A DNA stretch of 64,000 bases from Mugil cephalus (lineage: Eukaryota; Chordata; Actinopteri; Mugiliformes; Mugilidae), in assembly GCF_022458985.1 (NCBI RefSeq), contig NC_061785.1, positions 1,915,816 to 1,979,815 on the forward strand. Direction: 5' to 3'. Shown piece after piece: positions 25,613 through 37,023 of the stretch. How positions within the stretch are numbered: the stretch's first letter is position 1; each line of letters opens with the position of its first letter. The position numbers and the translations under genes were made by a program. The notes beneath the pieces are model-generated. The model worked only from the letters and a program-made list of their open reading frames with translations, did no database searches and was not told the origin of the DNA.

Positions 25613-26196
25613 TTTATGCAGTTCAATTAATGTGTCAAGAAAAGAGCAGGAGGGGGGAGGTTTTATGAAACTGATGAAGCCGATGCAAGAAGAAGAGGAA
25701 GCAGAATAAACCAACGTGTGTGTGTTTTAAGTTCCCTCTAAAACAATGAATAAAATAAAATAGGGAGAGTGCTTTAGTGCTGGGGGGGTGGGGGTCCACT
25801 GTTGGACTGCTGCACCTTTCGGTTGCCATAGAAACCACCTGAATGACAGGGCCAGTAGCAGCTTCCCCTGCATCACAAAAATAAAACAACAACAAGCTTT
25901 TCGTCTCCACTGACTGTTCCATCGTGGAGCGAGCGAGATTCTCCTCTTCCTTCGCACTAACATGGGACAGAATAAGCATCACCTCCTCCTCCAGCCAGAG
26001 GAGCACCTCCTCACACCTGAGGAGGAGGTCACGGCCACACGACTCTTCACCTCCTCCCTCCGAGGACTCAACTCAACCGGACTGAGTGTTTGAGTTTGTG
26101 TAGCTCAGTTAAATTCATTGACTCCAAACTACCTGAGGAGCATTTATAGGATCCAGAGCAGAGAACATTTCACACATATGTCCTGGATCATGATTT

Positions 26197-26228
26197 ATAT
26201 ATTATATATTATATATTATATATGATAC
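26197..26228. repeat. ATATT microsatellite
   Basis: An AT-only tract with TATATTATA units about 360 bp downstream (minus strand) of aatk exon 1, inside intron 1. Confidence 0.8.
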
Positions 26229-26586
26229 TGATGCTTCAATGCTGATTTGTGCCGTCTCTCTGCCTTTCACCTGCTCCCCTGCCTGACCTCATCTCTGGAG
26301 AAATACTGAAACAGAGCCCTCAGCTGGAATAAATAAACAGAAATCATGTTCTTTGCTTTGGTCTTTCCTCACACATGCAGCCACACACACACGCACGCAA
26401 ACAGAAAATGGAGATGAGAGGCATTACATCATTCCTACACGGGCTCAGTCTCATACAACACAAGCGAACAAGTGTTTTTTTTTTTTTTCCCCCTTTTTAA
26501 CAAATGAATGACTCGGTTCGGATTAAGTGCGGAGAAAACCCCCGGACAGCAGCACAGAGGCGGCTCACGGCGGAATGTCGCCTCAC

Positions 26587-26668
26587 CTGAGCTGAAATGG
26601 GAGCTGAGGGCAGATCCGGGGCTGAAAACAACCGAAGACATCATCACCAGCAGCAGCAGCGGCAGCAT
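26587..26668 (-). CDS. aatk: aatk exon 1 (start codon and signal peptide)
   Basis: ATG is at 26668-26666 with A at -3. It is followed by a leucine-rich signal peptide (MLPLLLLVMMSSVVFSP) and GSALSSHFSS. A strong donor, TCAG|GTGAGG, is at 26587/26586. The exon ends in phase 1 (a single G). The TM exon at 3419 starts with AT, giving a split Asp codon and the junction SSHFSS-D-GAALSELSW. I recall human AATK as SSHFDPDGAPLSELSW at the same place, so phase and residues agree. The in-frame codon at 26686 is GTG, not ATG, so the Met at 26668 is the likely start. Family members LMTK1-3 share an N-terminal signal/anchor layout. Linkage to exon 2 rests on phase and residue match, not on transcript data. 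Confidence 0.8.
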
Positions 26669-26990
26669 CTTCACAGCCGGTGTCACAAAACCGAAAGAAA
26701 AAGCGGCGGAGCTCGGGCTGGTGCGGCACTATTTCACCAACGAGGCTTCATGTCTCCGTTCCGAAGCGACCCCGGCTGGTTCGACGAGGACTCTCCTTCC
26801 ATCCCTCCTCCTCGCCTCGGTGCGGTCAGGACAGATGCGCCGCGAAGAAGAAGAAGAAGTCACCGCAGGCCGAGATTTTGATTTATTCTGACTAATTCTC
26901 CTCCTGAACTCCTGCCTCTAGAATGTCGCTGCAGAGGAGGAGACTGAGTCCGGGCTCAAGTTGGATTTTTAACCTTCTTTCATTTATTTA

Positions 26991-26996
<6 letters not shown>

Positions 26997-27024
<28 letters not shown>
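26997..27024. repeat. run of 28 T
   Basis: A homopolymer in the presumed aatk upstream region. It reads as poly-A on the gene strand. Confidence 0.9.
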
Positions 27025-27029
<5 letters not shown>

Positions 27030-27291
27030 GGGTGCGGGCTGCAGGGAATAGAGCTCAGCTTCCAGCTGCACTTGGATGCAGTCACATCATCCGACTGAGA
27101 CCAAACACTTCTGCAAAACCAGAACAAAATAATAAATCAAATCAAATCAAATAAAATGAAAAGAGTCAAAGCCTCAGAGCCGCCGGAGCTGTCCGAGGTG
27201 CTGACAGCCACAGCGCCATCTTCCTCAGTAATGCGCACAAATAGAATTTATGGAGCGTTTTTGCGCCCTGTCTGCAGGGAGGAGGGCGCAT

Positions 27292-27323
27292 GAGGAGGAG
27301 GAGGAGGAGGAGGAGGAGGAGGC
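27292..27323. repeat. GGA repeat near aatk promoter
   Basis: About ten GAG/GGA units. On the aatk strand this is a pure pyrimidine CTC tract, the kind of purine/pyrimidine mirror sequence sometimes found near promoters. Confidence 0.85.
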
Positions 27324-28253
27324 TGGGGATAGGCTACTGTGCTGCCTGAGCAGGTTCAGCTGACTGAAATATACTGTACTCTGGATGGGGTGAAGGGATG
27401 TGGAGCAGCACACGGGCAGAAAAATGAACCGTTTTCTATCCACAACCTCGAGGCTGAAGCTGCTTCTGCCTCAGTTACATAAGAACAGACGTGTGTGTAT
27501 TTATATTTATATGTATTTATATATGTGTAAATCTCCCATGAACAGACTGTGATGTAACACGGGGAAAGGCACGCGGCAGGACTTGGCTCTGCTCACTCTA
27601 ATCCCACTGTTCATACATGTTAGATGAGGCCCCCTCCCCCACCTGACAACATTCACCCTCTCCCAATCCTCCCTCCGCTTCCTGTTCTCCGTCCTCTCCT
27701 CTCGCCATCAGGTCGGATCCCTGGGAGTCACCTTTACCTCCCCAGCACCTCAGTAAGAGAGTCATTTTTCACCCTGCTCTGCTCCAGGCTTCATTCACTG
27801 CTGCTGTTGTGTGGATGAACAGTTGTGTAACGGCTCATGCATTTTTAAACATTAGACAACATTGGTTCTGAGCGCAGTGAAACACTGAGTCAGAAACTTT
27901 GCATCCCGTCCGTACTCCTGTTTCCGGACTAATGTGATTACCTCCCAGCCTGCAGCAAGCGCCCGTCACTGCGTCCACGGAAGAACCTTCATCACAACAA
28001 ATGTTCCACCACCTCAAACAACTCAAGTCATTCACAAGTTCTACTGAAGCAGCAGCTGCAAAATCTACTACTGAAGCATCAAAGTCATAAAAGAAATCAA
28101 ACTGTGCTGGTTTTCCTTGTTTTGTTCTGTAGATTTTAAAGAACTCGCACACATTAAAATATGTTTTAACCTCTCATCAGTTCATCTCATCCAGCTTTTG
28201 CAAAAAAACAAACAAACAACAAACAAACACCAAAACTCCTATTTATATATGTA

Positions 28254-28437
28254 TCCAAAGTAACTGAACGCTGTTCATGAACATGACGGAGCTCATTCAT
28301 GGTCTAAGTCTCTTTTTAAAGAAAAGACTCTGAAGTTTCTGTCACAAAAGTCAGAATCTCTCTAAGTGGTTTAGTTCTGGAGGAATTAAAGTTGGAACAC
28401 GGTTAAAAAATAACAAGTTGTTGGATTCAGTTGGATT
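28254..28437 (-). repeat. dispersed repeat family R1, copy d (truncated)
   Basis: It shares ACTGAACGCTGTTCATGAACATG, GGAGCTCATTCATGGTCT, AAGACTCTGAAGTTTCTGTCA and GTGGTTTAGTTCTGGAGGAAT with copies b and c, then diverges after GGTTAAAAAATAACAAG. It lacks the AACCAATCAG half. Confidence 0.6.
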
Positions 28438-29387
28438 CACCTGTTCCATATCTGACTCATTGTGCTGAAGTCTGGGGAGATGAATGATGAGGCAAGAGAA
28501 TAATTAGTAGAAAACAATATAGAGATCCAACAAATCCATTATTTCTTCAGTTAAAACTGTTAAAATTTCAAGAATTAGTAGATTACATTATTCTGCAAAT
28601 TAAAAATAAAAAAACGTTACTGATCAACATTCAGAGAAGATTTGTTTAGTTTATGTAACAATCTGAACAAAGAAACCAGAGCCAGTATGTTCAGGAACTA
28701 TAATGAAAGATGTTTGTGTTGCTGTTATACCCATTGTGTCGTCGTGAAAGGTCTTTGTGTTGAGTTTGTTGTTGTGATTGTATCTTGAGAACTAAAATGA
28801 AGCGTGTCTTTCAGTGTCGGCCAACAGCTGTTTTATTTCATTTTATTTCATTATCATCGTTATTTTGCTGCTTATCCTGTTGTTGTTCTTTGTAAATTGA
28901 TTCTTGGGGTGAAGGGGCAGATTTTATCAGTTTATTCTTATTTCTGCTGTTTGATAAAGTTATCAGAGCTTCAGCTTCAGAGAAAGAACAACGTGATGTG
29001 GAGGACGAGGAAATGATCCTGATGGTTCTGATTTATACTGAAGACTAAACAAAGTACTGATAAACTCATTTAGTAACGCTGCCTTTTGGTTGACATTGTG
29101 ACGTTGTTGCTGTGTTTATGGTTTTGTCCTTGATGTCAGTGAATGCACCATGTGAGAGATATTAGTTATAGTAGATCTGAGAGCTTCTTCTTTTGTGGGA
29201 GACGCTACAATATGAGGTCAAGAATCTAGATTTCATCGCTTTACTCTGTGCATTTATTATTTATTTATTTGTTTGTTTGTTTGTTTGTGTCACTACACTC
29301 ATAAAGAAAGAGCTGAAAAAGAAACAGTTCAAAAATGAGCAGGAAATATCAAAAAGCCCAAAGGACGTTTAAGCTGAAACCTATAAA

Positions 29388-29440
29388 CACACACACACAC
29401 ACACACACACGCACAAACACACACACACGCACAAACACAC
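29388..29440. repeat. CA microsatellite
   Basis: ACACAC tract with GCACAAAC interruptions. Confidence 0.9.
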
Positions 29441-29823
29441 ATGTGCATATCTTCGTCTCATACACACAGATATAAACCGTCATTTAACAATAACTAAAAG
29501 AAAGAAATCATTTCAAAACACAATAACACGAAGGCGACTAAAACATCTGTGGGGATTTAATTGTCTTAGTCTTAACTGTATTTAAAGAGGAACATGATTC
29601 TGTTTGATTTTTTATATTATCTAACAGACCCGCACCTTGATGGACAAATCATCCTTTGAGCCTGATGTAAATGCTGAGGTCTGATTAAAACACCTGGATC
29701 CTGGATGTATAAAGACGATGGGCGGAGCTTAAATAACTGATTCTGACTCATTCTGGTGCTTTAACATTAAAACTGTTTCCCCTCAGGCTGATTCTGACTT
29801 ACCTTCATCCTTCATCCTTCATC

Positions 29824-29903
29824 CCTCCTCCTCCTCCTCCTCCTCTCCTCCTCTCCTCCTCTCCTCCTCCTCCTCCTCCTCCTCCTCCTCCTCCTCCTCC
29901 TCG
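29824..29903. repeat. CTC/CCT repeat
   Basis: A pure pyrimidine tract of about 80 bp (CCTCCTCCTCTCCTCC...). It lies 130 bp from the GAA/GAG tract of opposite strand polarity at 30031. Confidence 0.9.
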
Positions 29904-30030
29904 TCCAGGTCAAATCCATTTACCTGAAGTTGTCCCTGTCGTCTCAAAGGAAAAGGACACTGAGTCAGAAAGTGATTCATAACAAGCCTTGTTGTCTTCT
30001 ATTACTTATATTGATCTTTACGGTTTAAAC

Positions 30031-30160
30031 GAGAAGAAGAAGAAGAAGAAGAAGAAGAAGAAGAAGAAGAAGAAGAAGAAGAAGAAGAAGAAGAAGAAGA
30101 AGAAGAAGAAGAAGGAGGAGGAGGAGGAGGAGGAGGAGGAGGAGGAGGAGGAGGAGGAGG
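30031..30160. repeat. GAA tract switching to GAG, 130 bp
   Basis: About 28 GAA/AAG units run directly into about 15 GAG/GGA units with no pyrimidine interruption. Long GAA/TTC tracts can adopt triplex structures (known for the frataxin intron). The sharp GAA-to-GAG change suggests an A-to-G variant unit that spread. It creates false poly-Lys/poly-Glu and poly-Leu reading frames. Confidence 0.9.
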
Positions 30161-30680
30161 TCTATGACTAAGGCCATGAGGTGAACAGGTGTTTGTTGGG
30201 TTTGTTGTTTTCTTCTTTTCATCTACGGGTGAGTGTTACTTGGTGACAGTGAGAGCAAAGGAACGAAGACGGATGATGTTTTACATGTCTGACGTGTGAT
30301 GGCTCCTCTCGTTTCTCCGTCTCGTCTCGTCCTCTCGTCCTCTCAGAGACGCTGAGTCGCACGCTGCCGTTTCCCTGGAAACAGAAAGGAGAGGATAAGG
30401 TGGGTTTCTGGTGTGAGGAGACGGAGCTTTCCACTCACCGCACATCAAAGGAGACGCCATAAATGTGGACGACGGTTTCTGGCTGTAGGTTTTTATTTCT
30501 TTCGTTTTATTTATAATTATCGGTTAATTACATCCAGAGCGTCACACGGATCAGACCAAGCTGAGAGGTTTCTGAACTCTGAGGCGAGGAAGAAGTAAAC
30601 TAATTACTCTGGTGGAATTTAAACAGCCTCCAGCTTGTCCATGTCTGTCCTCACCCCACAGTCCGAAGCTCTGCCCTGGG

Positions 30681-30724
30681 CGGAGGGTGGAGGGTGGAGG
30701 GCGGAGGGTGGAGGGTGGGTGGAG
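30681..30724 (+). repeat. GGAGGGT heptamer repeat
   Basis: About six GGAGGGT/GGAGGGC units. The spaced G-runs are compatible with G-quadruplex formation. Confidence 0.8.
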
Positions 30725-30952
30725 GGGTTAAACAGCTCCCTCTGGATCCTGGCTCAGTCTACACCAGGACAGCTGATCCTCTCTGGTTTCACTGTGAGAC
30801 CTCGGAGCTTCTCCACCCTGATCATCATCTCCAGTGGTTCCACTGTCAGTTACAAACAGGCTTTTATTGTATTGACTGGGAGCATTTTATGATTCCTTGA
30901 CTTTGTGAAAACCTGTGAAAACAGACGCAGATGCCTCCTCCATCCATTTACA

Positions 30953-31780
30953 GAAATATAGAAGTATGGACGGAGGAGGAACAGCTCCTCTAAAGTGAAG
31001 CCAAAGCTAGTTGGTGGCTGCAGTATAGGTCATAAGCTCCACCCCCTCCATGTTAGTGGGCGGGACTTGGGCCAAACTAAAACACTAAAACACTAATCAA
31101 ATAATTTAGCTACTTAATATAATGTTGATGAATGTTCAAGTTCGAATTTTTTTTTGGATAAGTTGTGTTTTAGTTCGTTATTTGACGCTATAGAAACAGG
31201 ATGTCTCGTAATGAGACCACTAGTTGCCATGCCAACCGTTCCATAAAGACATCCCGTTAAAAATTAGTTAATGTATTAAAACATTTCCTTGTATCTGGTG
31301 GAGGTGGAGCAGAGCGTAGGATTAATTAAATTAAAATGCCAGTGAGAGTGGAGGAAGAGTGGGCGGGGCATCGATATCGTGGCTCCGCCCTCGGACCGTA
31401 CTGATCACTTGGCACAAATGAAGTTGGCGCCCGTATTCCGGAAAATAGCTCGTTGGCAGTTAGAGAAAGAAGACGTGGCGTCTATTTTATCGTTATGGAC
31501 GGTTGTCCATTTACAGTATGGAGAGTTGTCCATATTATATCAGTTAGGGTGACGTGTTAGTCATATTTATATACGGTCTAGGAGGAGCTTTTGTCCAATT
31601 TATACGCTATGGAGGAGAAGTGTTTAGCCCATTTTCGTTATGGGGACGTTTGTCCATATTTATATACAGGTCTATGGAGGAGACGTGTTTAGTCCATATT
31701 TATTACAGTTATGGAGGGAGTGTTGTCCTATTTATATAGTTATGAGGAGACGTGTTTAGTCCATATTTATATACAGTCTA
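30953..31780. mobile_element. R3: inverted-repeat element, copy b, expanded end
   Basis: It shares with 18204-18683 the order ..TATGGAC.., GCTCCTCTAAAG, GTTGATGAATGTTCAAGT, TTATTTGACGC, CAGTTGCCATGCCAACCG-like, GTGGGCGGGGC..TCGTGGCTCCGCCC and GGACCGTACTGATCA. Its right terminus GTCCATATTTATATACAGTCTA is not single but repeated many times with decay (31483-31780). There is no ORF. Confidence 0.6.
31483..31780 (+). repeat. VNTR derived from the R3 element terminus
   Basis: About seven degenerate units of 35-45 bp share the plan GGAGACGTGTTTAGTCCATATTTATATACAGTCTAT. The last unit equals the normal end of the element, so the array grew from that terminus. Unit-to-unit divergence is higher than in the 40-bp array at 20484. 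Confidence 0.65.
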
Positions 31781-32395
31781 CAACCATAGAGTCGTGCATT
31801 TAATCTGTGGCGTTTGCGTGAACTCAGACTTCAGTTTCCAGCCTTTAACTGACTCCATGAGGCTCAGTTAAAGCTTCATGAGGCCAAATATTTTGCCCCG
31901 TAACTGAGCAGCCATCTGTATTTACTACCTGTATTTGCTCTACAGATTATAAAACAAATAAAAATCCTAAGGCTTATAATCAGTCTGCACCAGATGTGTG
32001 ACTAGTACATATCTCCCTCCTCTTGTTGGTCCCTGTGAGTTAGCAAACAAGTAACCAGCCTTAAAAAAAGAAATTAAAAAAAACATCTAAGACACATTTT
32101 ATAGACGTGTCGATTATATTTTTATGGCATCTAAATATAGAACAGAGGGAGAAGATTTCTGCCTCATTTAACAAACATTTAGTATTAAATTTATAATGTT
32201 CTCTGTCGATCTGACAGAATATAAGTGGATATTAATTATTAAAATCCAATGCAAACCTAAACTCACACTCTCTGTCTTCATTTGAGACACGAACTCGCCT
32301 GAAATAAAACGATATCTGATGAATATCAGAGTCTGAGGAGAAGCTGAGCTACAACAAGACGAAGCACGTTGTAAGAGCTGATGATGTAGAGGAAT

Positions 32396-32430
32396 AGGAG
32401 GAGGAGGAGGAGGAGGAGGAGGAGGAGGAG
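32396..32430. repeat. GAG repeat
   Basis: About eleven GGA units (AGGAGGAGG...AGACC). The minus strand reads a spurious poly-Pro. Confidence 0.9.
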
Positions 32431-32929
32431 ACCTTGAACCAGGGAAAAGAGAAAAGAGAAAAGAGGTGAGGTGGGTCGGTTCATTCATGAATCTTCCTGC
32501 CGGAGCCTGACGCTGGGAGAACAGACGGGGGGAGTAATTAGAAAGTCTAAATGTTTGTTTGTGCGTCTGTGTGGGTGTTGGAGTTACTCCTGAGTCCCGT
32601 GTGCAGACACAACGTCCACGGGGAAGACGAAGTGATTAAGCCACAGTCTGCAGGGACAAACAGGGAGTTTTAAAACCTCGTCTGGTGAATTAAGACCCAA
32701 CTGTTCCTGTAACATGAACCGAAGAGGTTCCTCCCACTTTAATTTACCACTTTACAACTAATTAGGATCGTTCTCTGCGGCTGTGGAGCTCCAGACAAAC
32801 ATCCTGCGTTGTTTAACGTGACATGAAAACCTCTGGAAGACAATCGCTTCCTGGAAGTTAGTTTAAATGTCTCCACGTCCTCTTTCAACAGGAAATAAAA
32901 CATTCATTCGTTCATTTGTTCTCAGTCGG

Positions 32930-33090
32930 ACACAGAGACACTCAAACCTTACGGCCAATTTACAATCAATCAACCTTAACGAGCATGAAGGCGGAGGAAG
33001 CTGGAGAGAAGCTGGAGAGAAGCTGGAGACACAGGGAGAACATGGAAACTCCCCCCAGAACTGACTAGAACCCAGAACCTTCTGACAGAA
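32930..33090 (-). repeat. common fish interspersed repeat fragment
   Basis: ACACTCAAACCTTACGGCCAATTTACAATCAATC ... GGAGGAAGCTGGAGA(GAAGCTGGAGA)n ... GGGAGAACATGGAAACTCC ... AACCCAGAACCTTCTGAC. The block order is the same as at 5005-5160, with a small internal tandem of GAAGCTGGAGA. Confidence 0.6.
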
Positions 33091-33230
33091 ACACCAAAAG
33101 GCTCTGACGTTAACAGGAGAAGTCATTTCCTGAACGTTGTCGGACTGAAACATTAAACATTTGTTCCTGGTAGAATTTAACCCGTGTTGAAGGGTCGTGT
33201 GTCTGTGGAGAATAAAACACTAAATCAAAG

Positions 33231-33278
33231 CCGTTAGCTTCGTAGCCGTTAGCTTCGTAGCCGTTAGCTTCGTAGCCA
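33231..33278 (+). repeat. 18-bp tandem repeat, three copies
   Basis: CCGTTAGCTTCGTAG is repeated with an 18-bp period, ending in a variant CCATTTGTG. Confidence 0.8.
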
Positions 33279-34512
33279 TTTGTGTTGTTACTAATCGAAA
33301 CCTTTATTTAACCAGGTTTGTCTCTGGCTTGTTGCTCAAGATTTAAAAGATAAAAAATAAATCATTTCCACTCATGAAGCCTGGATATAATGAGGTTAAT
33401 CATGGACTTAAACACATTCAGAGGCTCTGAGTGATAAATGTTTCTGTTCTGACCTTAGTAAAGAATCAAATGTAAAACGTCCTGAGAACAGAGACTGTTT
33501 TACTGTTTCAAGTTCTTAGAATTAAAAGAGGTGGAACAGCCTCGTAAGTCAACACATATCAAACATATAAAGACCCAGTGATGAGTTTTGTAGTTATATA
33601 TTTAAAACATAATTTATTTTATTTATGTATATAGTTTTTATACAACGTCCTTAAAGGTAAAAGATTCTCACCGGCCACTTTATTAGGAACACTAGACTCT
33701 AATACTACGACTCTTCATGAAAAGTTTATGAACATTTCCATCTAATGCATCTTAGCATCGTCCGCTAGCAGCTCAGTAATAAACTCAAACGATTCAAGTG
33801 ATGAATCTAAACACGTTTATTCTGACGTATCATAAACTAAATGTAAAATCATCGGCCTCTGCTGCTCAGCTCCTCGTTTGTGTTTCTGTAAACACATGAA
33901 ACACGTCGGGACCATTTAAAAGGTTCCTGTAACAGGATCCAGCTCCGCGTGTTCACACATCATTAGGAGGTCGTCTGCAGAAGTGTGTTGTGTTAATCCG
34001 CGGCGCTAATGTGCGTCTGCTCAGTGTCAGATGAGTGCGTCTTTACGGAGTTTCAATTAGGCTCAATGGACGAGTCCTTCAGCACCAAACTCTGGGATCT
34101 AACGGATTAAAACAGGCCGGTGGGACGGACGGACGCAGAGTTTAATGTGTTACCCTGAGTTTTATGTGTAAGAGCAGCCGTCGTAGCGTCTTATAAAGAG
34201 AGAAAACTGGACCTCGGATCAATAAGACAAGAGGAGCTTCACTCCCTGGTTCCACTGAAGAGGAACCAGACAAAGAGCAGCTGGATAGAACCGACCCACG
34301 GATCAGCGGCTCTGAGGAGGCGAGTTCACGCACACGTACCTGGATTCACTGGTCGTTTGTTTGAAGGATGAAGACGGAAACAGTTTCCTCTGGACGCAGC
34401 ATCAGTGTCGATGCTCCGCATCATCCAGGAGATCTAGAACAACTCAAAGAGCAGAACATGAAAACTGTGCTCATCAGGAAAGACGCGGTTCCCTCCTTCA
34501 CGACCCAGAACG

Positions 34513-35574
34513 GACCAGGACCAGGACCAGGACCAGGACCTGGACCAAGACCAGACCAGACCAGACCAGACCAGACCACAACAGACCAGACCAGACCAGA
34601 CCAGCACAGACCACAACAGACCGGACCGGACCGGAACAGACCAGGACCAGGACCAGGACCAGGACCAGGACCAGACCAGACCAGACCAGACCAGCACAGA
34701 CCACAACAGACCAGACCAGACCAGACCAGACCACAATAGACCAGGACCAGGACCAGGACCAGGACCAGACCAGACCAGACCAGCACAGACCACAACAGAC
34801 CGGACCGGACCGGACCGGAACAGACCAGAGCAGACCAGACCACAACATACCAGACCAGACTAGACCAGACCAGACCAGGACCAGGACCAGGACCAGGACC
34901 AGGGCAGACCAGACCAGAGCAGACCAGACCAGACCAGACCAGACCAGACCAGGACCAGACCAGGACCAGACCAGACCAGACCAGACCAGACCAGACCAGG
35001 ACCAGGATCAGGACCAGAACAGACCAGACCAGGACCAGGACCAGGACCAGGACCAGGACCAGGGCAGACCAGACCAGAGCAGACCAGACCACAACAGACC
35101 AGACAAGACCAGGACCAGGACCAGGACCAGGACCAGGACCAGGACCAGGACCAGGGCAGACCAGACCAGAGCAGACCAGACCAGACCAGACCAGACCAGG
35201 ACCAGGACCAGGGCAGACCAGACCACAACAGACCAGACCAGACCAGGACCAGGACCAGGACCAGGACCAGATCAGACCAGACCAGACCAGGACCAGGACC
35301 AGGACCAGGACCATGGCCAGAGCGGACCAGACCACAACAGACCAGACCAGACCAGACTAGACCAGACCAGACCAGACCACAACAGACCAGACCAGACCAG
35401 ACCAGACCAGCACAGTCCAGGACCAGGACCAGACCAGACCAGACCAGACCAGACCAGACCAGGACCAGGATCAGGACCAGGACCAGACCAGACCAGAGCA
35501 GACCAGACCACAACAGACCAGACCAGACCACAACAGACCAGACCAGACCAGACCAGACCAGACCAGACTAGACA
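34513..35574. repeat. ACCAG / CCAGGA satellite array, 1.06 kb
   Basis: The array interleaves blocks of the pentamer CCAGA (AGACC) and the hexamer CCAGGA, with rarer CCACAACAGA and GGACCGGA units. Higher-order blocks (a hexamer run, then a pentamer run, then ACCACAACAG) recur with variation, pointing to repeated unequal exchange. Both strands stay open: the plus strand reads DQTRPDQ/GPGPG and the minus strand WSGLVWS/LVLVLV. These ORFs (for example the 406-residue plus frame 34361-35581) come from composition, not from a gene. Confidence 0.93.
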
Positions 35575-37023
35575 AAATTAGATATGGTATAAGATATATT
35601 ATATGTGTCCACATATTTCTGACCAGAGTCTAATGTGGCCTGAGATGAGTTTGTTAATTACACTGAATCTTTCTCCCCGTCACTGGGTTCACACAGGAGG
35701 AGATAACACAACACGAGACCTGGAACTAAACTCACACTGCTGACAATGTTTTTAAGAAACGTCCAGTTGTTCAACGTGTGGTTTCTAACTTAATAATCAT
35801 CATGTTATTAAATCAGGATCCTTGAGATCAAACTGAACTAAAATGAGTTGGACGTCCCTGGTTTTAATGTGACAAATGATTAAAACGTGACCTGAACGCG
35901 TGCAGCAGTTAAAGAAGAGCCAAATAAATACTTTAAACTAAAGTTACAGCCTCATAACTTTTCTTACTCTGGGTTCTGGTCCTGCAGCAAATCTCTGAGG
36001 CGTAACCAGAACTGTTTTCCAGCCGGTGCAGCAGCTCAGGATTCAGAGCGCAGACAGGAATCATCAGACTCGCTGCAGTGGTCAGAGGCTGATTTCAGAT
36101 TCTCTGGATCGATACGAGCAGCAGGACTCACAGTGTTTCTGCACACGAGCTTCAGCCGACGGATAAAAGCCTCCAGAGAAAACACGTCTGCACCAACACT
36201 TCAACAGATTCTTCAGATTAAACCTGAGAGCGCGGCGAGACGAGGCCGGTTTCCCACAAGTGTTTCAGGGCTCATCCTTTATTTAAAGCGCACGTTTGCT
36301 GGTTTATATAACTGTGTCTGTGGCTGTGTTTCTGTTTCTCCGGCCTGTGGTTCTTGTGTTCGTCCGTGAGCGGGACGGTTCTGAAGGACGGGACGGTTCT
36401 GAAGCCGGTAGCAGATCTCAGGAGCCTTGAGGACAGTTTGACACGTGGTAAAAGATCACGTCTCTGTGTAAAATATGTCCTGAAAATAGACACGACGGCG
36501 TGAAGGAGGAAACACAACAGAGATGATGGAAGATCTGAGTCACGTTGTTCATTCAGAGAAAATAAATGTTAAAGTTCAGACAAGTGGAACAAGTGGAACT
36601 GGAATAAATCACATTTCTCTTTAAGTGGAGGCTCCTCCTACTATATGTGTTCATTTATTAACACACTATTAGCATCATTTTGCATTTAATATGAACTTAT
36701 TCAAACAATACACAGGTTCAAATATCATTATTTATCTGTTAACACTGCAGCATGAGTCTGAACAGACTCTGATGAGCAGTAATATACAGTAACAGTGATG
36801 AGCTGGAGAGATGTGATCTAGTCTGAAACAGACTTAATCAGACACTGAAAATCCTTCTGAACATTCACTGAATGTAAAACAAACCAAAATAAAACCTTCT
36901 TACAGGTAAATAAATTAATAAAAAGTATTAAATGTCAGTGACAGACTCAATAACTCAAACTTTACGTTAAAACATTTCTTTATTCTACTCGAGTGAAGAC
37001 ACCAGAGTGAGAGGATGGATGGG

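Larger units (their letters stand above)
3420..26586 (-). other. aatk: aatk intron 1, about 23 kb
   Basis: This interval lies between the phase-1 donor at 26586 and the phase-matched acceptor at 3420. I see no convincing exon or RNA gene in it. Its content is interspersed repeats (5005-5160, 12728-13078, 18204-18683, 19751-20045), a 13-bp minisatellite (16558-17394), a 40-bp minisatellite (20484-20688), a hairpin (11801-11879) and simple repeats. Stretches such as 6700-11700, 21000-25000 and 25700-26400 look like ordinary single-copy non-coding sequence. Long first introns often hold enhancers, but I cannot identify any without comparison. Confidence 0.65.
26669..27430 (-). promoter_or_regulatory. 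aatk: probable aatk 5'UTR and promoter region
   Basis: This is the sequence immediately upstream (minus strand) of the aatk start codon. It is richer in CG dinucleotides than the flanks (26690-26880 and 27175-27300), as expected for a CpG-type vertebrate promoter. It holds a run of 28 T (26997-27024) and a GGA tract (27292-27323). No TATA box at a usable distance was identified, and the transcription start is not determined. Confidence 0.5.

Noticed and set aside
26669..26686. Start of aatk exon 1 six codons earlier
   Set aside because: The codon is GTG; the first ATG is at 26668 and gives a clean signal peptide.
29989..30222. Poly-Lys/Glu and poly-Leu ORFs
   Set aside because: Trinucleotide tract only.
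34361..35581. 406-residue plus-strand ORF rich in DQTRP, and several minus ORFs
   Set aside because: Composed of the ACCAG/CCAGGA array; peptide period follows the DNA unit and both strands are open at once.
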